Below, piece after piece: positions 45,946 to 54,064 of a DNA stretch of 64,000 nt. A program made the translations under genes and the position numbers. The stretch's first letter is position 1, and every line of letters starts with the position of its first letter. The DNA comes from Lachnoanaerobaculum sp. ICM7 (lineage in GTDB: Bacteria > Bacillota > Clostridia > Lachnospirales > Lachnospiraceae): contig NZ_ALJL01000036.1 of NCBI RefSeq assembly GCF_000287675.1, positions 124,001 to 188,000 on the forward strand, read 5' to 3'. Under the pieces are notes generated by a model, which worked only from the letters and a program-made list of their open reading frames with translations, had not been told where the DNA came from and did not search any database.

Positions 45946-47292
45946 GTGAAAATGAGAGAAATAAAGAGAAAAGTTTTAAAACAATTTAGCAGTGCCAGAA
46001 TTATTCTGTTTGGATTTATTATTATGATATTTATAGGGGCAAGTATTCTAAGTTTGCCTATTTCATCAAGAAGCAGGGAATTTACACCTTTTATAGATGC
46101 CCTGTTTACCGCAACCAGCGCAAGCTGTGTTACAGGCCTTATAGTATATGACACCGCTACACATTGGTCGGTATTTGGGAAAATTATAATAATAGCTATG
46201 ATACAATGCGGAGGACTCGGTGTGGTAACGATGTTAACCGTATTTACTCAGGTTACAGGCAAAAAAATAGGACTAAGAGACAGAGCCACATTACAAAGCG
46301 CACTTTCAGCACCACAAATTGGCGGTATTATCAGACTTACAAGTTTTATATTTAAAGCGACTATTATTATAGAGATGATGGGTGCACTCCTTATGTTCCC
46401 AAGCTTTATGAAAAATTTTGGGATAACAAAGGGAATATATTATTCTGTATTTCATTCTATATCTGCATTTTGCAATGCAGGTTTTGATTTGATGGGTGAT
46501 GTAAGCAAATTTTCATCTTTGACAAAGTATCAATCCGATATAATGATAAATATAACAATAATGTTATTGATACTGATAGGAGGTCTGGGTTTTCTTATAT
46601 GGAAGGATATATTTGATTACAGGTTTGATATAAAAAGATATTCCACTCAAACTAAGATAGTGCTTACAATGACATCTATTTTGGTATTGTTTCCGTCCAT
46701 ATTATTTTTCTTTACAGAATTTAGCGGATTGGACATCAAGACGAGAGTGCTCTCAAGTTTATTTCAGGCGGTTACACCAAGGACTGCAGGATTTAATACT
46801 ATAGATTATACGAAGTTCAGCGACAACGGTATAGCAATGACTGTTATATTAATGCTTATAGGCGGGGGCTCAGGCTCTACCGCCGGAGGTATTAAGATGA
46901 GCACCGTATTTATTTTAGCTGTTACAATGTGTTCCATTTTAAAACAGGACAAGGAAGTAGCGGTATTTAAGAAAAGAATTGAGCCGGATATAATAAAAAA
47001 TGCAGTTGCTGTACTGTTTTTGGATGTTGCTTTATTTATAGCAGGATCCATGCTGATAAGCGGTATAGAGGGATTTTCGCTGAAAGAAACAATGTTTGAG
47101 TCCGCATCCGCAGTCGCAACGGTCGGCTTAACTTTGGGAATTACCCCAAGTCTCGGGACAGTTTCAAAACTTTTATTAATATGTATGATGTATATCGGAA
47201 GAGTAGGAGGTATAACGCTTATATTTGCAGCAGTTACTCCTAAAAATAACGGAAATGCAAGATACCCCAAGGATCAGGTAGCAGTAGGATAA
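45946..47292 (+). CDS. ktrB: Potassium uptake membrane subunit KtrB (TrkH family)
   Basis: The 448-residue membrane protein has four repeated membrane-pore-membrane units. Pore signatures are SASCVTGLIVYDT near residue 50, FCNAGFDL, TAGFNT and ASAVATVGLTLG, and SGSTAGGIKMSTV is the intramembrane gating loop. It takes up potassium, usually with sodium coupling, which fits the sodium pump upstream. The start could be the GTG at 45946 or the ATG at 45952. No strong ribosome binding site is seen. Confidence 0.92.
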   Translation: MKMREIKRKVLKQFSSARIILFGFIIMIFIGASILSLPISSRSREFTPFIDALFTATSASCVTGLIVYDTATHWSVFGKIIIIAMIQCGGLGVVTMLTVFTQVTGKKIGLRDRATLQSALSAPQIGGIIRLTSFIFKATIIIEMMGALLMFPSFMKNFGITKGIYYSVFHSISAFCNAGFDLMGDVSKFSSLTKYQSDIMINITIMLLILIGGLGFLIWKDIFDYRFDIKRYSTQTKIVLTMTSILVLFPSILFFFTEFSGLDIKTRVLSSLFQAVTPRTAGFNTIDYTKFSDNGIAMTVILMLIGGGSGSTAGGIKMSTVFILAVTMCSILKQDKEVAVFKKRIEPDIIKNAVAVLFLDVALFIAGSMLISGIEGFSLKETMFESASAVATVGLTLGITPSLGTVSKLLLICMMYIGRVGGITLIFAAVTPKNNGNARYPKDQVAVG

Positions 47293-47311
47293 ATTTTATA
47301 GAAGGTGAATT

Positions 47312-48004
47312 ATGAAGAGTTTTTTAGTAATAGGAGTAGGGCGTTTTGGGCGCCATTTATGTAAGAAATTATATGAACTGGGATATGATGTAATGGCTGT
47401 GGACAGAAACGAGGACTGTATAGAGCCGGTGCTGCCTTATACCTTAAATTCAATGATAGGAGACAGTACAAAGAGTGAGTTTATAAAATCAATCGGTGTA
47501 AGTAATTTTGATGCCTGTTTTGTGGCAATAGGTGATGATTTTCAAACTTCACTTGAAACAACGTCACTTCTTAGTGAGTGTGGAGCAAAATATGTGGTAG
47601 CCAGAGCATCCAGAGATACGCAAGCAAAATTTCTTTTAAGAAACGGGGCAAATGAAGTGGTATATCCTGAAAGACAGCTGGCTGAATGGACTGCAATAAG
47701 ATACAGTTCAAATAATATTTCAAATTATATAGAGCTGCCCGGAGAAAATTCTATATTTGAATGTAAGGTTCCTAAAAGCTGGGAGGGAAAAACCGTATTG
47801 GAGCTTGATATAAGGAAAAAATACAAAGTTAATATTATGGGAATAAAAAAAGGTGAGAACTGGTATATGACTATTACTCCACAGACAAAGTTTGAAAAGG
47901 ATCAGGATATAATGGTTTACGGAGCAAATAAATATTTGAAAAAATTCTTAAATTTTGATTCAAGCAATTTTACAACTGAAGAAGAGGCTGAAGAAGATGA
48001 TTGA
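47312..48004 (+). CDS. ktrA: Potassium uptake regulatory subunit KtrA (TrkA family)
   Basis: The 230-residue cytoplasmic RCK protein starts with a Rossmann nucleotide-binding loop (VIGVGRFGRHLCKKLYELG) and has a C-terminal TrkA_C domain (about 140-215). It binds ATP/ADP or NAD and gates KtrB. An acidic tail ends the protein and overlaps the next gene by 8 bases. GAAGGTG precedes the ATG. Confidence 0.92.
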   Translation: MKSFLVIGVGRFGRHLCKKLYELGYDVMAVDRNEDCIEPVLPYTLNSMIGDSTKSEFIKSIGVSNFDACFVAIGDDFQTSLETTSLLSECGAKYVVARASRDTQAKFLLRNGANEVVYPERQLAEWTAIRYSSNNISNYIELPGENSIFECKVPKSWEGKTVLELDIRKKYKVNIMGIKKGENWYMTITPQTKFEKDQDIMVYGANKYLKKFLNFDSSNFTTEEEAEEDD

Positions 48005-48572
48005 TGATATTTCTATTAGATTTGCAAAACCTGAGGATGCTAAAGAACTGCTCAAAATATATGCATATTATGTAACGGATACGGCAATATCATTTGAAAC
48101 AGAAGTACCAAGTGAGGAAGAGTTTAAATTAAGAATAGAAGAGGTTTTAAAAAGCTATCCGTTTATTGTTGCCTGTAAGGATGATGAAATACTTGGATAT
48201 GCCTATTTGCATTCATTTGTAGGAAGAAAGGCTTATGAATTAAGTGCAGAGACCACCATATACCTAAATCCGGATAAGAAGAAAATGGGTATAGGCAAAA
48301 AATTATACTCGGTCTTGGAGGATATAGCAAAGGAGCAGAATATAACAAATTTATATTCATGTATCGGTTATGTGGATAAAGAGGATGAATATTTAAATAA
48401 TAACAGTGTACAGTTTCATGAACATATCGGGTTTAGAATGGTTGGAAAATTTGAAAACTGCGGTCATAAATTCGGTAGATGGTATCATATGGTGTGGATG
48501 GAGAAGATTATAGGTAAGCATGAGGAGATTAAAGAATTTATAAAGTTTGAGGAGACAGATTATATTCTTTAA
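47997..48572 (+). CDS. GNAT acetyltransferase (phosphinothricin acetyltransferase-like)
   Basis: The 191-residue GNAT protein has the PAT-subfamily pattern: IRFAKPEDAKELLKIYAYYV, SFETEVPSEEEF, the acetyl-CoA loop KKKMGIGKKLYSVLE and FHEHIGFRMVGKFENCGHK then GRWYHMVWME. Relatives acetylate phosphinothricin, methionine sulfone or similar small amines. The ATG at 47997 overlaps the ktrA stop. It is the last core gene before composition changes. Confidence 0.83.
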   Translation: MIDDISIRFAKPEDAKELLKIYAYYVTDTAISFETEVPSEEEFKLRIEEVLKSYPFIVACKDDEILGYAYLHSFVGRKAYELSAETTIYLNPDKKKMGIGKKLYSVLEDIAKEQNITNLYSCIGYVDKEDEYLNNNSVQFHEHIGFRMVGKFENCGHKFGRWYHMVWMEKIIGKHEEIKEFIKFEETDYIL

Positions 48573-48900
48573 AACTAAAAGTTTATGTACAATTGAGCTA
48601 ACAAGACTTAAACGATTGATACAACTGAATTAGAAGCATAAAGTACATTCTTTAAAAAGTGTACTTTATTTTTGTTTTGTACATTATTCTAGAGTGGTAT
48701 TTTGTATGTTTTGTAGTACGTAATATTCTCTAATATAAGAAATTGATTTGTACATTTTTTACTCTAATTGGTGTAGAAGAAGTGACAGTTCAATTGTACA
48801 TTTTATTTAAAATATTTATGGTTATAAGATTAGTATTTGAAGCATAGATAAAGTAGATACAGTGGTATAATAGTGTCAAAAGACTTTCAGGAGAAATGAG
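48573..48900. other. Left edge of the accessory region, AT-rich gap
   Basis: The 328-base gap holds one copy of an 84-bp repeat (48605-48688), several TGTACA/TTGTACATT motifs (48584, 48677, 48750 and 48798), and an extended -10 promoter (TGGTATAAT at 48863-48871) for the SIR2-like gene. An AGGAG site lies at 48888-48892. Nothing else was identified. Confidence 0.6.
48605..48688. repeat. 84-bp direct repeat, left copy, with internal terminator
   Basis: This segment matches 51471-51554 without gaps, with about 9 differences. It contains AAAGTACA and TGTACTTT as a hairpin followed by ATTTTTGTTTT, so it also works as a terminator for the acetyltransferase gene. The two copies enclose the SIR2-HEPN cassette. 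Confidence 0.8.
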
Positions 48901-49922
48901 ATGAGATCGCATACAGTTATTCTAGGCGCTGGTGCTACTATTGCAGCAATACCAGATGGTGATAAAAACGGAAAAAGTTCTCCAGTTATGAATGGATTGC
49001 TAAAAAACTAAATTTAGAAGAAATTCTTGCTGGTGTTGAATTACAGACAAAGAGCGAAAATTTAGAAGATATCTATTCAGAATTATTTGAGAGAGAAGAG
49101 TGCTCCGAAATAGTTAAAAAACTAGAAGAAAGACTCTATGATTATTTTGCTTCGTTGGAGTTACCTGATGAACCAACAATTTATGATCTTTTAATATTAA
49201 GTTTAACTAATAAAGATTGCATAGCTACGTTTAATTGGGACCCTTTACTTATACAAGCTTATGTTCGCTGTTCAAAAATTACTCTGAACCTGCCACAAAT
49301 TCTTTGTTTACATGGGAATGTAGCTGTCGGTTTTTGTGAAGAACATACTGAGTTTGGAACAGTAGATTACTATTGCCCAACATGTTATAAAAAATTAAAT
49401 CCAACAAAATTATTGTATCCCGTAAAAAACAAAGACTATTCTTCCGATGGATACATAAATTGGTGTTGGAAAGCATTAGATTACTTTGTCGATCATTCAT
49501 ATATGTTAACTATTTTTGGATACAGTGCTCCTAAGAACGATGTAGATGCTGTTAATTTAATGAAAAAAGCATGGGGAAATATTGAAGACCGACCACTTGA
49601 AGAAGTTTCCGTAATAGATATTATAGACGAAGAGACTATGCTAAATACATGGAAAGACTTTATTCATAGCCATCATTATAGGTATTCAAATTCATTTTTT
49701 GATTCTTACTTAGCAAAATTTCCAAGAAGAACTTGTGAAACCGTATTTGCAACATTTTCATTAAATGTTCCTTCTGATGGTAGTAGAGGATTTAAAGAGA
49801 ATTTTAATTGGGACATGATAAAAGAGTTTTTATCTGATATGTTAGTTGAAGAACAGGAAAATAAAGGAAAATCAAATTTAAAATCGAGATATTTAGTTTG
49901 GGGTGAAGATGTTAACAAATAA
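48901..49922 (+). pseudogene. SIR2-like domain protein, frameshifted in an A run
   Basis: The gene starts at ATG 48901 (AGGAG eight bases upstream) and reads MRSHTVILGAGATIAAIP with a SIR2-type nucleotide loop, but hits TAA at 49009. The next frame continues at once with KKLNLEEILAGVEL and runs to 49922. The break is in CTAAAAAACTAA: one more A (7 instead of 6) restores one frame of 340 residues. The rest has ATFNWDPLL, LHGN, cysteines resembling a zinc site (CEEH, CPTC) and IFGYSAPKNDVDAV, as in SIR2-like NAD-consuming or NAD-binding effectors. It overlaps the HEPN gene by 14 bases, so the pair is an operon. Mutation, phase variation or a sequencing slip are all possible. Confidence 0.75.
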
Positions 49923-51399
49923 TCCAATTAATCATAGTGTACTTAAATTGTCAATGGATTTCGATAATGCTTTTAAACATAAAAATATAGAGGAAATCTA
50001 TAGACTAATAGAATTTGGAAAAAATATGGAAAACACTATTGATGATATTTCCAAAATTCAATTATTTTATTCTATTGGGACAGCATACGCTGATATATTT
50101 GAACTAAGTGATAACTTAGTTTTCAACATAGATACCGATTTTACAGTTCAACAAATTTATTACTTAAGAAAAGCTATAGAAATTTCAAATAACGTTGATA
50201 TAAATTCTGAGAACAGTAGGTTTGTTTTCCCATTATTATGTTCACTTTACACTAATTACGCAAATTTATTAGATGCTTGTGGTAGAAAGCAGTTAGCTAT
50301 TAAGATGTATTGTAAATGTATACAAATCAATCCAAGATTCACAATGGCTAGTGGTAACTTGGCTATTTGTCTAGATCATTATCGTAATTTTTTGAATGAT
50401 AACGAACACCTCCACTTTATTAAAAAAATTAAAAATTTAATAGAAACAAGCATAACTGTTTCAGATCCAAACAGAGTTGATTATGCAGAAAAGCGATTTA
50501 TTGAACTTTACGAACAATATCTTAATTATAAAGACTTAGATGAATGCTCTTGTAAAACCATCGATTATAATCCTAATTCACAAAAGTATCGCGAATGGTG
50601 TTGGAATAACGGGCTGTATCTTAATCCACTTAATGACTTACAAGCTGACGATATAAATAGATATGATGATAATCTTTTACTACCAAGTTTATTATTTCAA
50701 TCGGATAAAGATTTAAACAAATATATTTCTATGTTTAATCAAATTAAGCAAGAATATGTTTATGCGCGTTATCTCTGTTTTAATAGCATTGAAATTGATT
50801 CGGTTCATTATGCTGATGAGAATGTTTATCTTATTGATTGTCTAGACTATGTACAATACTCTATCCGAGTTGAAGGATTAAAAGCATCTTTTAAAACACT
50901 ATATTCATTATTAGATAAAGTAGCTATGTTTATAAATGAATATTATTCTTTAAAAATTAAAACTCGACAAGTAAATTTCCATTCAATTTGGAGATCAAAT
51001 AGTGATTTAAATAAAATGTTGGATAAGAATATTGGTCTGTCATCTATATTTTGGATAGAGAAAGATTTTGATAATGGTGATAATTCTTTAACAGCTAATC
51101 CAAACTCAAAGCGATTGAAAATTATTAGAAATTATTTAGAGCACAGATTTACTAATATAACATTGAATATTTTTAATGGAAGTGAAGATAATGAAGATAA
51201 TAATGAAACCAGACTGTATCTAACTGAATTTGAACTTCAAGAGTTTGCATTAGATTTATTAAATCTTGTAAGAGAAGTTATTTTTTCACTCAAAAATGCC
51301 ATTCAAATAAGTGAAAATGAAAAACAATCTACTATAAGCAGTGAAGTTGCTTTAATTCCGATAAATTATGAAGAAGTAGATTCGGAAGATAAATTATAG
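49909..51399 (+). CDS. TPR and HEPN (LA2681-like) domain protein, putative defence effector
   Basis: The 496-residue protein has helical TPR-like repeats in the N-terminal half (for example YTNYANLLDACGRKQLAIKM then YCKCIQINPRFTMASGNLAI). The C-terminal half resembles HEPN domains of the LA2681 type: YARYLCFNSIEIDSVHYADE, LYSLLDKVAMFINEYYSLKI, then IIRNYLEHRF with the RNase-type R-x4-H motif (Arg407, His412). HEPN proteins are often RNases of antiphage or toxin systems. The ATG at 49909 has GGGGTG upstream and overlaps the SIR2-like gene. Codon use with CGN arginines differs from core neighbours, a sign of transfer. The family assignment is from memory. Confidence 0.72.
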   Translation: MLTNNPINHSVLKLSMDFDNAFKHKNIEEIYRLIEFGKNMENTIDDISKIQLFYSIGTAYADIFELSDNLVFNIDTDFTVQQIYYLRKAIEISNNVDINSENSRFVFPLLCSLYTNYANLLDACGRKQLAIKMYCKCIQINPRFTMASGNLAICLDHYRNFLNDNEHLHFIKKIKNLIETSITVSDPNRVDYAEKRFIELYEQYLNYKDLDECSCKTIDYNPNSQKYREWCWNNGLYLNPLNDLQADDINRYDDNLLLPSLLFQSDKDLNKYISMFNQIKQEYVYARYLCFNSIEIDSVHYADENVYLIDCLDYVQYSIRVEGLKASFKTLYSLLDKVAMFINEYYSLKIKTRQVNFHSIWRSNSDLNKMLDKNIGLSSIFWIEKDFDNGDNSLTANPNSKRLKIIRNYLEHRFTNITLNIFNGSEDNEDNNETRLYLTEFELQEFALDLLNLVREVIFSLKNAIQISENEKQSTISSEVALIPINYEEVDSEDKL

Positions 51400-51470
51400 C
51401 ATTGAACATACAATTTATAGTCGTTATAAAAAGCAATAGCCTAAATTCATTTAACTAATCGACTTAACTA

Positions 51471-51554
51471 GATCTAAACCATTGATAAAACTGAATTAGA
51501 AGGATAAAGTACACTCATTAAGCAGTGTACTTTATTTTTGTTTTGTACATTATT
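51471..51554. repeat. 84-bp direct repeat, right copy, with internal terminator
   Basis: This is the partner of 48605-48688. Here the hairpin arms AAAGTACAC and GTGTACTTT are perfect, followed by ATTTTTGTTTTG. It lies 71 bases after the HEPN gene and probably ends its transcript. Confidence 0.8.
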
Positions 51555-51806
51555 TGTTGATTGCTTAATCAATACTACATCGCTATCAGGCAATTCAGTC
51601 TCCATTTAGTCCTCTAAAACCCATGTTGAGGCGGTAAGTTTGCTAGTCAAGGAGTAAAACGACGAAGATTAGCATTTACTTCCGCCCATGCGATAGCTGT
51701 CCGTGATTGACAAGTGCTAGCACGCAGACAGAACGGAGATAGCGAACCGCTGAGTGTGTCGCTCTGCTCGTAAAAGCTTAGAAACCTTTGAACGAAAGGG
51801 ATAATG

Positions 51807-51830
51807 AAAGCCTTGATTGCAAGGCTTTTT
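51807..51830 (+). terminator. Terminator in the non-coding stretch
   Basis: AAAGCCTTG and CAAGGCTTTTT form a 9-bp stem with T tract. A diverged version stands at about 57185-57210, on the other side of the macrolide unit. Confidence 0.75.
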
Positions 51831-51922
51831 GCTTTATGGTGGGTAAGTATCAGAGTGAGAAAATTTTTGGAATGAGTAGAAGTGATAGCTAGAAATTATC
51901 AGTTTCTATTTCCATTTACCCT

Positions 51923-51979
51923 GTGGGTACGTGTTTGTTTCCATTGACAAGGAGTTTGTGGGAATAGAAATGTACCCAC
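51923..51979. repeat. Inverted repeat, possible element end
   Basis: GTGGGTACGTGTTTGTTTCC at 51923 is mirrored imperfectly by GGAATAGAAATGTACCCAC ending at 51979. The arms share eight perfect outer pairs. It may be the end of a mobile unit or an RNA hairpin. No gene covers it. Confidence 0.45.
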
Positions 51980-52171
51980 CTTGTTTGAATCAAGTGAAGT
52001 GTAGTTGAAGGAAATCTGTTGAAAGCAATACTTCATTTTACCGAATAAGTAATAATTTAGGCAACTTCAAATCGATTAAAAAAAACTATTTTAAAGGTTA
52101 AGAGTAGACAAAAATTGTCCACTCTTTTTTGCAAACTCAATTTATCAATAAATGAAATGAGGGAATGTAAA

Positions 52172-52342
52172 ATGAAATATTTTGAGGTTGAGTTAGAAAA
52201 TCCTGATGAATTTTTAAAACTACAAACAGAAGATTTTGTGAAAGCTAATCGCTTGCTACTAAGGAAGATAATCCAGAGCGTTACAGTCTATGAAGAAAAC
52301 TTCGTCATATCCTTTAAATCTGGCATCGAATTGGAAGTATGA
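52172..52342 (+). CDS. Small protein resembling the tail of a serine recombinase (possible remnant)
   Basis: The 56-residue frame starts at ATG 52172 with GAGGG upstream. Its end, LLRKIIQSVTVYEENFVISF followed by a short KSGIELE tail, resembles the last strand pair of large serine recombinases (V...V.F.SG.E). It could be a leftover of the recombinase that moved the neighbouring element, or an independent small gene. Only the C-terminal similarity supports the call. Confidence 0.45.
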   Translation: MKYFEVELENPDEFLKLQTEDFVKANRLLLRKIIQSVTVYEENFVISFKSGIELEV

Positions 52343-52364
52343 GTCTCATTCCATAACTTTTATA

Positions 52365-52393
52365 TTGAACATATCATCTTGTTGTGTTATACT
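52365..52393 (+). promoter_or_regulatory. Promoter of the macrolide efflux operon
   Basis: TTGAAC at 52365-52370 and TATACT at 52388-52393 are 17 bases apart and lie 40 bases before the leader peptide start. Confidence 0.75.
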
Positions 52394-52433
52394 ATAAATT
52401 GATATAAACAAAGATGTAGGAGGAACCGAAACT

Positions 52434-52460
52434 ATGACAGCCTCAATGCGTTTAAGATAA
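52434..52460 (+). CDS. Macrolide efflux leader peptide MTASMRLR
   Basis: The ATG at 52434 follows AGGAGG and encodes MTASMRLR and a stop. This is the leader peptide known from mef operons of streptococci. Ribosomes stalled by macrolides on it prevent formation of the terminator hairpin just downstream, so efflux genes are expressed when drug is present. The sequence is intact, so induction is expected to work. Confidence 0.85.
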   Translation: MTASMRLR

Positions 52461-52470
52461 GCTGGCAATA

Positions 52471-52507
52471 AAAAAAGCAGAATCTATACCCGATGATAGG
52501 CTTTTTT
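52471..52507 (+). terminator. Macrolide-responsive attenuator hairpin
   Basis: AAAAAAGC pairs with GCTTTTTT, with an inner CTAT/ATAG pairing, directly behind the leader peptide. This arrangement is the transcription attenuator described for mef-type operons. Confidence 0.75.
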
Positions 52508-52621
52508 GTTGTGCTTATTTATACGATATTGAGCATTCATTAGTTACGGTGAGGATATTGGTTATTTAACTATACCTTTATTTAACTATGTCTTTAATAT
52601 GAATGTTTCCAAATTGTATGT

Positions 52622-52665
52622 ATGCAGACCAAAAGCCACATTGTGGGGTTTGGCCTGCATTTTTT
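52622..52665 (+). terminator. Second terminator-like hairpin before mef
   Basis: ATGCAG-CCAAA-CCACA pairs with TGTGG-TTTGG-CTGCAT around a short loop and ends in six T. It lies between the attenuator and the mef ribosome binding site, giving a second chance of premature stop. Confidence 0.65.
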
Positions 52666-52727
52666 ATTGCCTAGAATGCTATTCAAAATAGAAATTCAAG
52701 CAAAATAATATGCAGGAGATAATATAA

Positions 52728-53945
52728 ATGGAAAAATACAACAATTGGAAACGAAAATTTTATGCAATATGGGCAGGGCAAGCAGTATCATTAATCACTA
52801 GTGCCATCCTGCAAATGGCGATTATTTTTTACCTTACAGAAAAAACAGGATCTGCGATGGTCTTGTCTATGGCTTCATTAGTAGGTTTTTTACCCTATGC
52901 GATTTTGGGACCTGCCATTGGTGTGCTAGTGGATCGTCATGATAGGAAGAAGATAATGATTGGTGCCGATTTAATTATCGCAGCAGCTGGTGCAGTGCTT
53001 GCTATTGTTGCATTCTGTATGGAGCTACCTGTCTGGATGATTATGATAGTATTGTTTATCCGTAGCATTGGAACAGCTTTTCATACCCCAGCACTCAATG
53101 CGGTTACACCACTTTTAGTACCAGAAGAACAGCTAACGAAATGCGCAGGCTATAGTCAGTCTTTGCAGTCTATAAGCTATATTGTTAGTCCGGCAGTTGC
53201 AGCACTCTTATACTCCGTTTGGGATTTAAATGCTATTATTGCCATCGACGTATTGGGTGCTGTGATTGCATCTATTACGGTAGCAATTGTACGTATACCT
53301 AAGCTGGGTAATCAAGTGCAAAGTTTAGAACCAAATTTCATAAGGGAGATGAAAGAAGGAGTTGTGGTTCTGAGACAAAACAAAGGATTGTTTGCCTTAT
53401 TACTCTTAGGAACACTATATACTTTTGTTTATATGCCAATCAATGCACTATTTCCTTTAATAAGCATGGAACACTTTAATGGAACGCCTGTGCATATTTC
53501 TATTACGGAAATTTCCTTTGCATTTGGGATGCTAGCAGGAGGCTTATTATTAGGAAGATTAGGGGGCTTCGAAAAGCATGTATTACTAATAACAAGTTCA
53601 TTTTTTATAATGGGGACCAGTTTAGCCGTTTCGGGAATACTTCCTCCAAATGGATTTGTAATATTCGTAGTTTGCTGTGCAATAATGGGGCTTTCGGTGC
53701 CATTTTATAGCGGTGTGCAAACAGCTCTTTTTCAGGAGAAAATTAAGCCTGAATATTTAGGACGTGTATTTTCTTTGATCGGAAGTATCATGTCACTTGC
53801 TATGCCAATTGGGTTAATTCTTTCTGGATTCTTTGCTGATAAAATCGGTGTAAATCATTGGTTTTTACTATCAGGTATTTTAATTATTGGCATTGCTATA
53901 GTTTGCCAAATGATAACTGAGGTTAGAAAATTAGATTTAAAATAA
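52728..53945 (+). CDS. mef(A): Macrolide efflux MFS transporter Mef(A)
   Basis: The 405-residue major facilitator protein exports 14- and 15-membered macrolides. Twelve membrane helices, the start MEKYNNWKRKFYAIWAGQAV and the DRHDRKK loop between helices 2 and 3 match Mef proteins. Sequence details such as KRKFYAIW are closer to my memory of Mef(A) than of Mef(E), but allele naming needs alignment. It has CGT arginine codons unlike the AGA-rich core genes, a sign of recent transfer from streptococci. A GGAGATAAT site precedes the ATG. It is followed by msr(D). Confidence 0.93.
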   Translation: MEKYNNWKRKFYAIWAGQAVSLITSAILQMAIIFYLTEKTGSAMVLSMASLVGFLPYAILGPAIGVLVDRHDRKKIMIGADLIIAAAGAVLAIVAFCMELPVWMIMIVLFIRSIGTAFHTPALNAVTPLLVPEEQLTKCAGYSQSLQSISYIVSPAVAALLYSVWDLNAIIAIDVLGAVIASITVAIVRIPKLGNQVQSLEPNFIREMKEGVVVLRQNKGLFALLLLGTLYTFVYMPINALFPLISMEHFNGTPVHISITEISFAFGMLAGGLLLGRLGGFEKHVLLITSSFFIMGTSLAVSGILPPNGFVIFVVCCAIMGLSVPFYSGVQTALFQEKIKPEYLGRVFSLIGSIMSLAMPIGLILSGFFADKIGVNHWFLLSGILIIGIAIVCQMITEVRKLDLK

Positions 53946-53965
53946 ACAATATTGGAGGAATATTT

Positions 53966-53986
53966 ATGTATCTTATTTTCATGTAA
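53966..53986 (+). CDS. msrDL: msr(D) leader peptide MYLIFM
   Basis: The ATG at 53966, behind TTGGAGGAA, encodes MYLIFM and a stop. This hexapeptide is the known macrolide-sensing leader of msr(D), on which the ribosome stalls with erythromycin and so allows read-through into msr(D). The sequence is unaltered here. Confidence 0.85.
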   Translation: MYLIFM

Positions 53987-53997
53987 CTCTTCCTGCT

Positions 53998-54045
53998 AAA
54001 ATCGCAGGGTTTTCCCTGCATACAAGCAAATGAAAGCATGCGATT
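53998..54045 (+). promoter_or_regulatory. Attenuator structure before msr(D)
   Basis: GCAGGGTTTTCCCTGC at 54004-54019 forms a short hairpin. AATCGCA (53999-54005) can instead pair with TGCGATT (54039-54045), giving alternative folds as expected for a stalled-ribosome switch. The pairing scheme is my reading of the sequence. Confidence 0.55.
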
Positions 54046-54064
54046 ATAGACAGGAGGAAATGTT

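Larger units (their letters stand above)
51400..52171. other. Long non-coding stretch between the cassette and the macrolide unit
   Basis: About 770 bases without a convincing gene. It contains the right 84-bp repeat (51471-51554), a GC-richer segment with GTTGAGGC (51625) and AAGCTTAGAAA, a terminator at 51807-51830, and an imperfect inverted repeat GTGGGTAC...GTACCCAC at 51923-51979. It looks like decayed ends of one or more mobile elements. No origin or attachment site could be identified. Confidence 0.55.

Noticed and set aside
48573-48820. CRISPR-like repeats, because TTGTACATT recurs several times
   Set aside because: Spacing is irregular and the repeats are too short; no cas genes are near.
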